Positions 4,964-5,795 of a DNA stretch of 5,795 nucleotides are shown in pieces. The stretch's first letter is position 1, and the number at the start of each line of letters is the position of its first letter. The notes under the pieces were generated by a model, which had not been told where the DNA came from, searched no databases, and saw only the letters and a program-made list of their open reading frames with translations. This DNA comes from DATKXO01 sp035528995 (GTDB taxonomy: Bacteria; Planctomycetota; Phycisphaerae; UBA1845). The position numbers were made by a program, and so were the translations under genes. The stretch lies in the NCBI GenBank assembly GCA_035528995.1, contig DATKXO010000107.1, positions 1 through 5,795 of the forward strand. Reading direction: 5' to 3'.

Positions 4964-5614
4964 GTGTCACGGTACGCTCGGCTTGAAATCGCGCTGATCA
5001 TCCTGGTGGGCGGCGGGGTGGCGGCTATTACAGCGTACTACTCGAAACTGTGGGCGCTGCTGCCGGCCGTCCTGGCACTGGCGTTCCTGGCCTTCTACCG
5101 CGACCCGCCCCGGCGCGTGCCCCGGCGCGACAACGTGCTCGTGGCCCCGGCCGACGGTCGCATCACGGAGATCACCAGGGATTACAGCGTGGCAGACGAG
5201 TCTGGCCCGCTGCTGCGGGTCGTGATTTTCCTGAGCGTCCTGGACGCTCATATCAATCGCAGCCCGTGCGCCGGGCGTGTGACGGACGTGACATACCGCC
5301 CGGGTGAATTCCTCAACGCCTTGAAAGCCGAATCGACCGATCGTAATGAGAACAACCTTGTGACCATCGAGCCGCAGCCGCCGATCCCCGGGCCGGTCCT
5401 CGTCCGTCAGATCGCCGGTGTGTTGGCCCGCCGCATCGTCTGCGCGGCCGAGCCCGGCGACCACCTGGCCACGGGAGAACGCTTCGGTATGATCAAGTTT
5501 GGCTCGCGCACCGAACTGTGCGTGCGCGAGGATCCGCGCTGGCAGCTTGCCGTGCACGTGGGCGAACACGTCAAGGCCGGCGTGACGGTGCTGGCGGAGT
5601 TGCGCGAGCAGTAG
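4964..5614 (+). CDS. psd: Phosphatidylserine decarboxylase proenzyme (short type)
   Basis: Membrane-associated enzyme converting phosphatidylserine to phosphatidylethanolamine, using a pyruvoyl group made by self-cleavage. The 216 residues match the short class found outside enterobacteria. Residues ~8-24 and 28-44 are two hydrophobic segments that anchor it in the membrane. PADG at 62-65 supplies the conserved Asp64; FLSVLDAHINRSP at 89-101 carries the conserved His96 (the second His of the long E. coli form is absent, as is usual in short forms); ENN at 129-131 matches the family's NE-N block; MIKFGSRTEL at 176-185 is the processing site, cleaved between Gly180 and Ser181, Ser181 becoming the pyruvoyl group. 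GSR at the cleavage site rather than LGST is typical of this class. Chains would be about 180 (beta) and 36 (alpha) residues. GTG start fixed by AGAGGA 7 nt upstream. pssA follows after 8 nt, so the two consecutive steps are co-expressed. Confidence 0.95.
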   Translation: MSRYARLEIALIILVGGGVAAITAYYSKLWALLPAVLALAFLAFYRDPPRRVPRRDNVLVAPADGRITEITRDYSVADESGPLLRVVIFLSVLDAHINRSPCAGRVTDVTYRPGEFLNALKAESTDRNENNLVTIEPQPPIPGPVLVRQIAGVLARRIVCAAEPGDHLATGERFGMIKFGSRTELCVREDPRWQLAVHVGEHVKAGVTVLAELREQ

Positions 5615-5622
5615 GAGCCGCC

Positions 5623-5795
5623 ATGGACCCCACGACCCGCGACCGTCTGGATTTCGACAACGGCGAAGTCGCGCCGCGCGGCCGATTGCGCGCCATCAGC
5701 CTGCTGCCCAGTGCAGCTACGCTGGGGAACCTGGTGTGCGGGCTGCTGGCGATCTTCTGTTGCCTGCTGGAGATCCGCGACGTTTACTTCGCCGG
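5623..5795 (+). CDS. pssA: CDP-diacylglycerol-serine O-phosphatidyltransferase, N-terminal part only
   Basis: Integral-membrane enzyme joining serine to CDP-diacylglycerol to give phosphatidylserine, the substrate of the neighbouring decarboxylase. Only 57 full codons are in the window. Residues 1-23 are polar; residues ~25-49 (LLPSAATLGNLVCGLLAIFC within it) form the first membrane helix and match the LPN-x-T-x-N-x-x-x-G start common in this family, with Ser-Ala in place of Asn-Leu. The catalytic CDP-alcohol phosphotransferase motif (DG-x2-AR-x8-G-x3-D-x3-D) lies beyond the right edge, so the call depends on the N-terminus and on position directly after psd. Other CDP-alcohol phosphatidyltransferases are less likely in this context. 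ATG start with GGAG at 5614-5617 overlapping the psd stop, 5 nt before the ATG. Confidence 0.85.
   Translation, partial: MDPTTRDRLDFDNGEVAPRGRLRAISLLPSAATLGNLVCGLLAIFCCLLEIRDVYFA

Noticed and set aside
4158..4970. A 270-codon minus-strand open frame opposite the HAD phosphatase
   Set aside because: Antisense shadow; the product is rich in Arg, His, Asp and Val with no recognisable domain, and the plus strand has all four HAD motifs.

Overview
This is a GC-rich bacterial stretch (G+C visibly above 60%) carrying five protein genes. Two run leftward: a large secreted YD/RHS-repeat protein, truncated at the left edge, and NAD kinase. Three run rightward as a tight cluster: a Cof-type HAD phosphatase, phosphatidylserine decarboxylase (psd) and the start of phosphatidylserine synthase (pssA). 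The YD-repeat protein with Asp-Pro-Asn runs, the NAD kinase signature with Ala-His-Asn-Leu-Ser, and the psd-pssA pair suggest Planctomycetota (perhaps Phycisphaerae). That is an inference from protein style, not a phylogenetic result.

Layout. Positions 1-2498 (minus) are one uninterrupted reading frame of 832 codons that leaves the window. It has a signal-peptide-like N-terminus, the usual N-terminal region of secreted RHS proteins, then about a dozen YD motifs. Positions 2499-2944 are noncoding and hold hairpins and what looks like an old, degenerate ~83-bp direct duplication. Positions 2945-3784 (minus) are NAD kinase, complete. Positions 3785-4097 form the divergent promoter region, with three perfect hairpins, a 12-bp palindrome and a plausible promoter for the rightward genes. 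Positions 4098-4952, 4964-5614 and 5623-5795 (plus) are the HAD phosphatase, psd and pssA. They are separated by only 11 and 8 bases and each has its own Shine-Dalgarno sequence, so they very probably form one operon.

How the genes work together. PssA makes phosphatidylserine from CDP-diacylglycerol and serine, and Psd decarboxylates it to phosphatidylethanolamine. The HAD phosphatase is co-transcribed but its substrate cannot be read from sequence. NadK (NADP supply) and the YD-repeat protein are separate units.

I see no convincing novel defence, mobile or RNA-guided system here. The best leads are the YD-repeat gene's start (an ATA codon where a well-placed ATG would be expected), a dispersed-repeat-like insertion at its signal-peptide end, the excess of perfect short hairpins in the two noncoding gaps, and the degenerate duplication downstream of nadK. 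I found no tRNA, rRNA, CRISPR array or insertion sequence.
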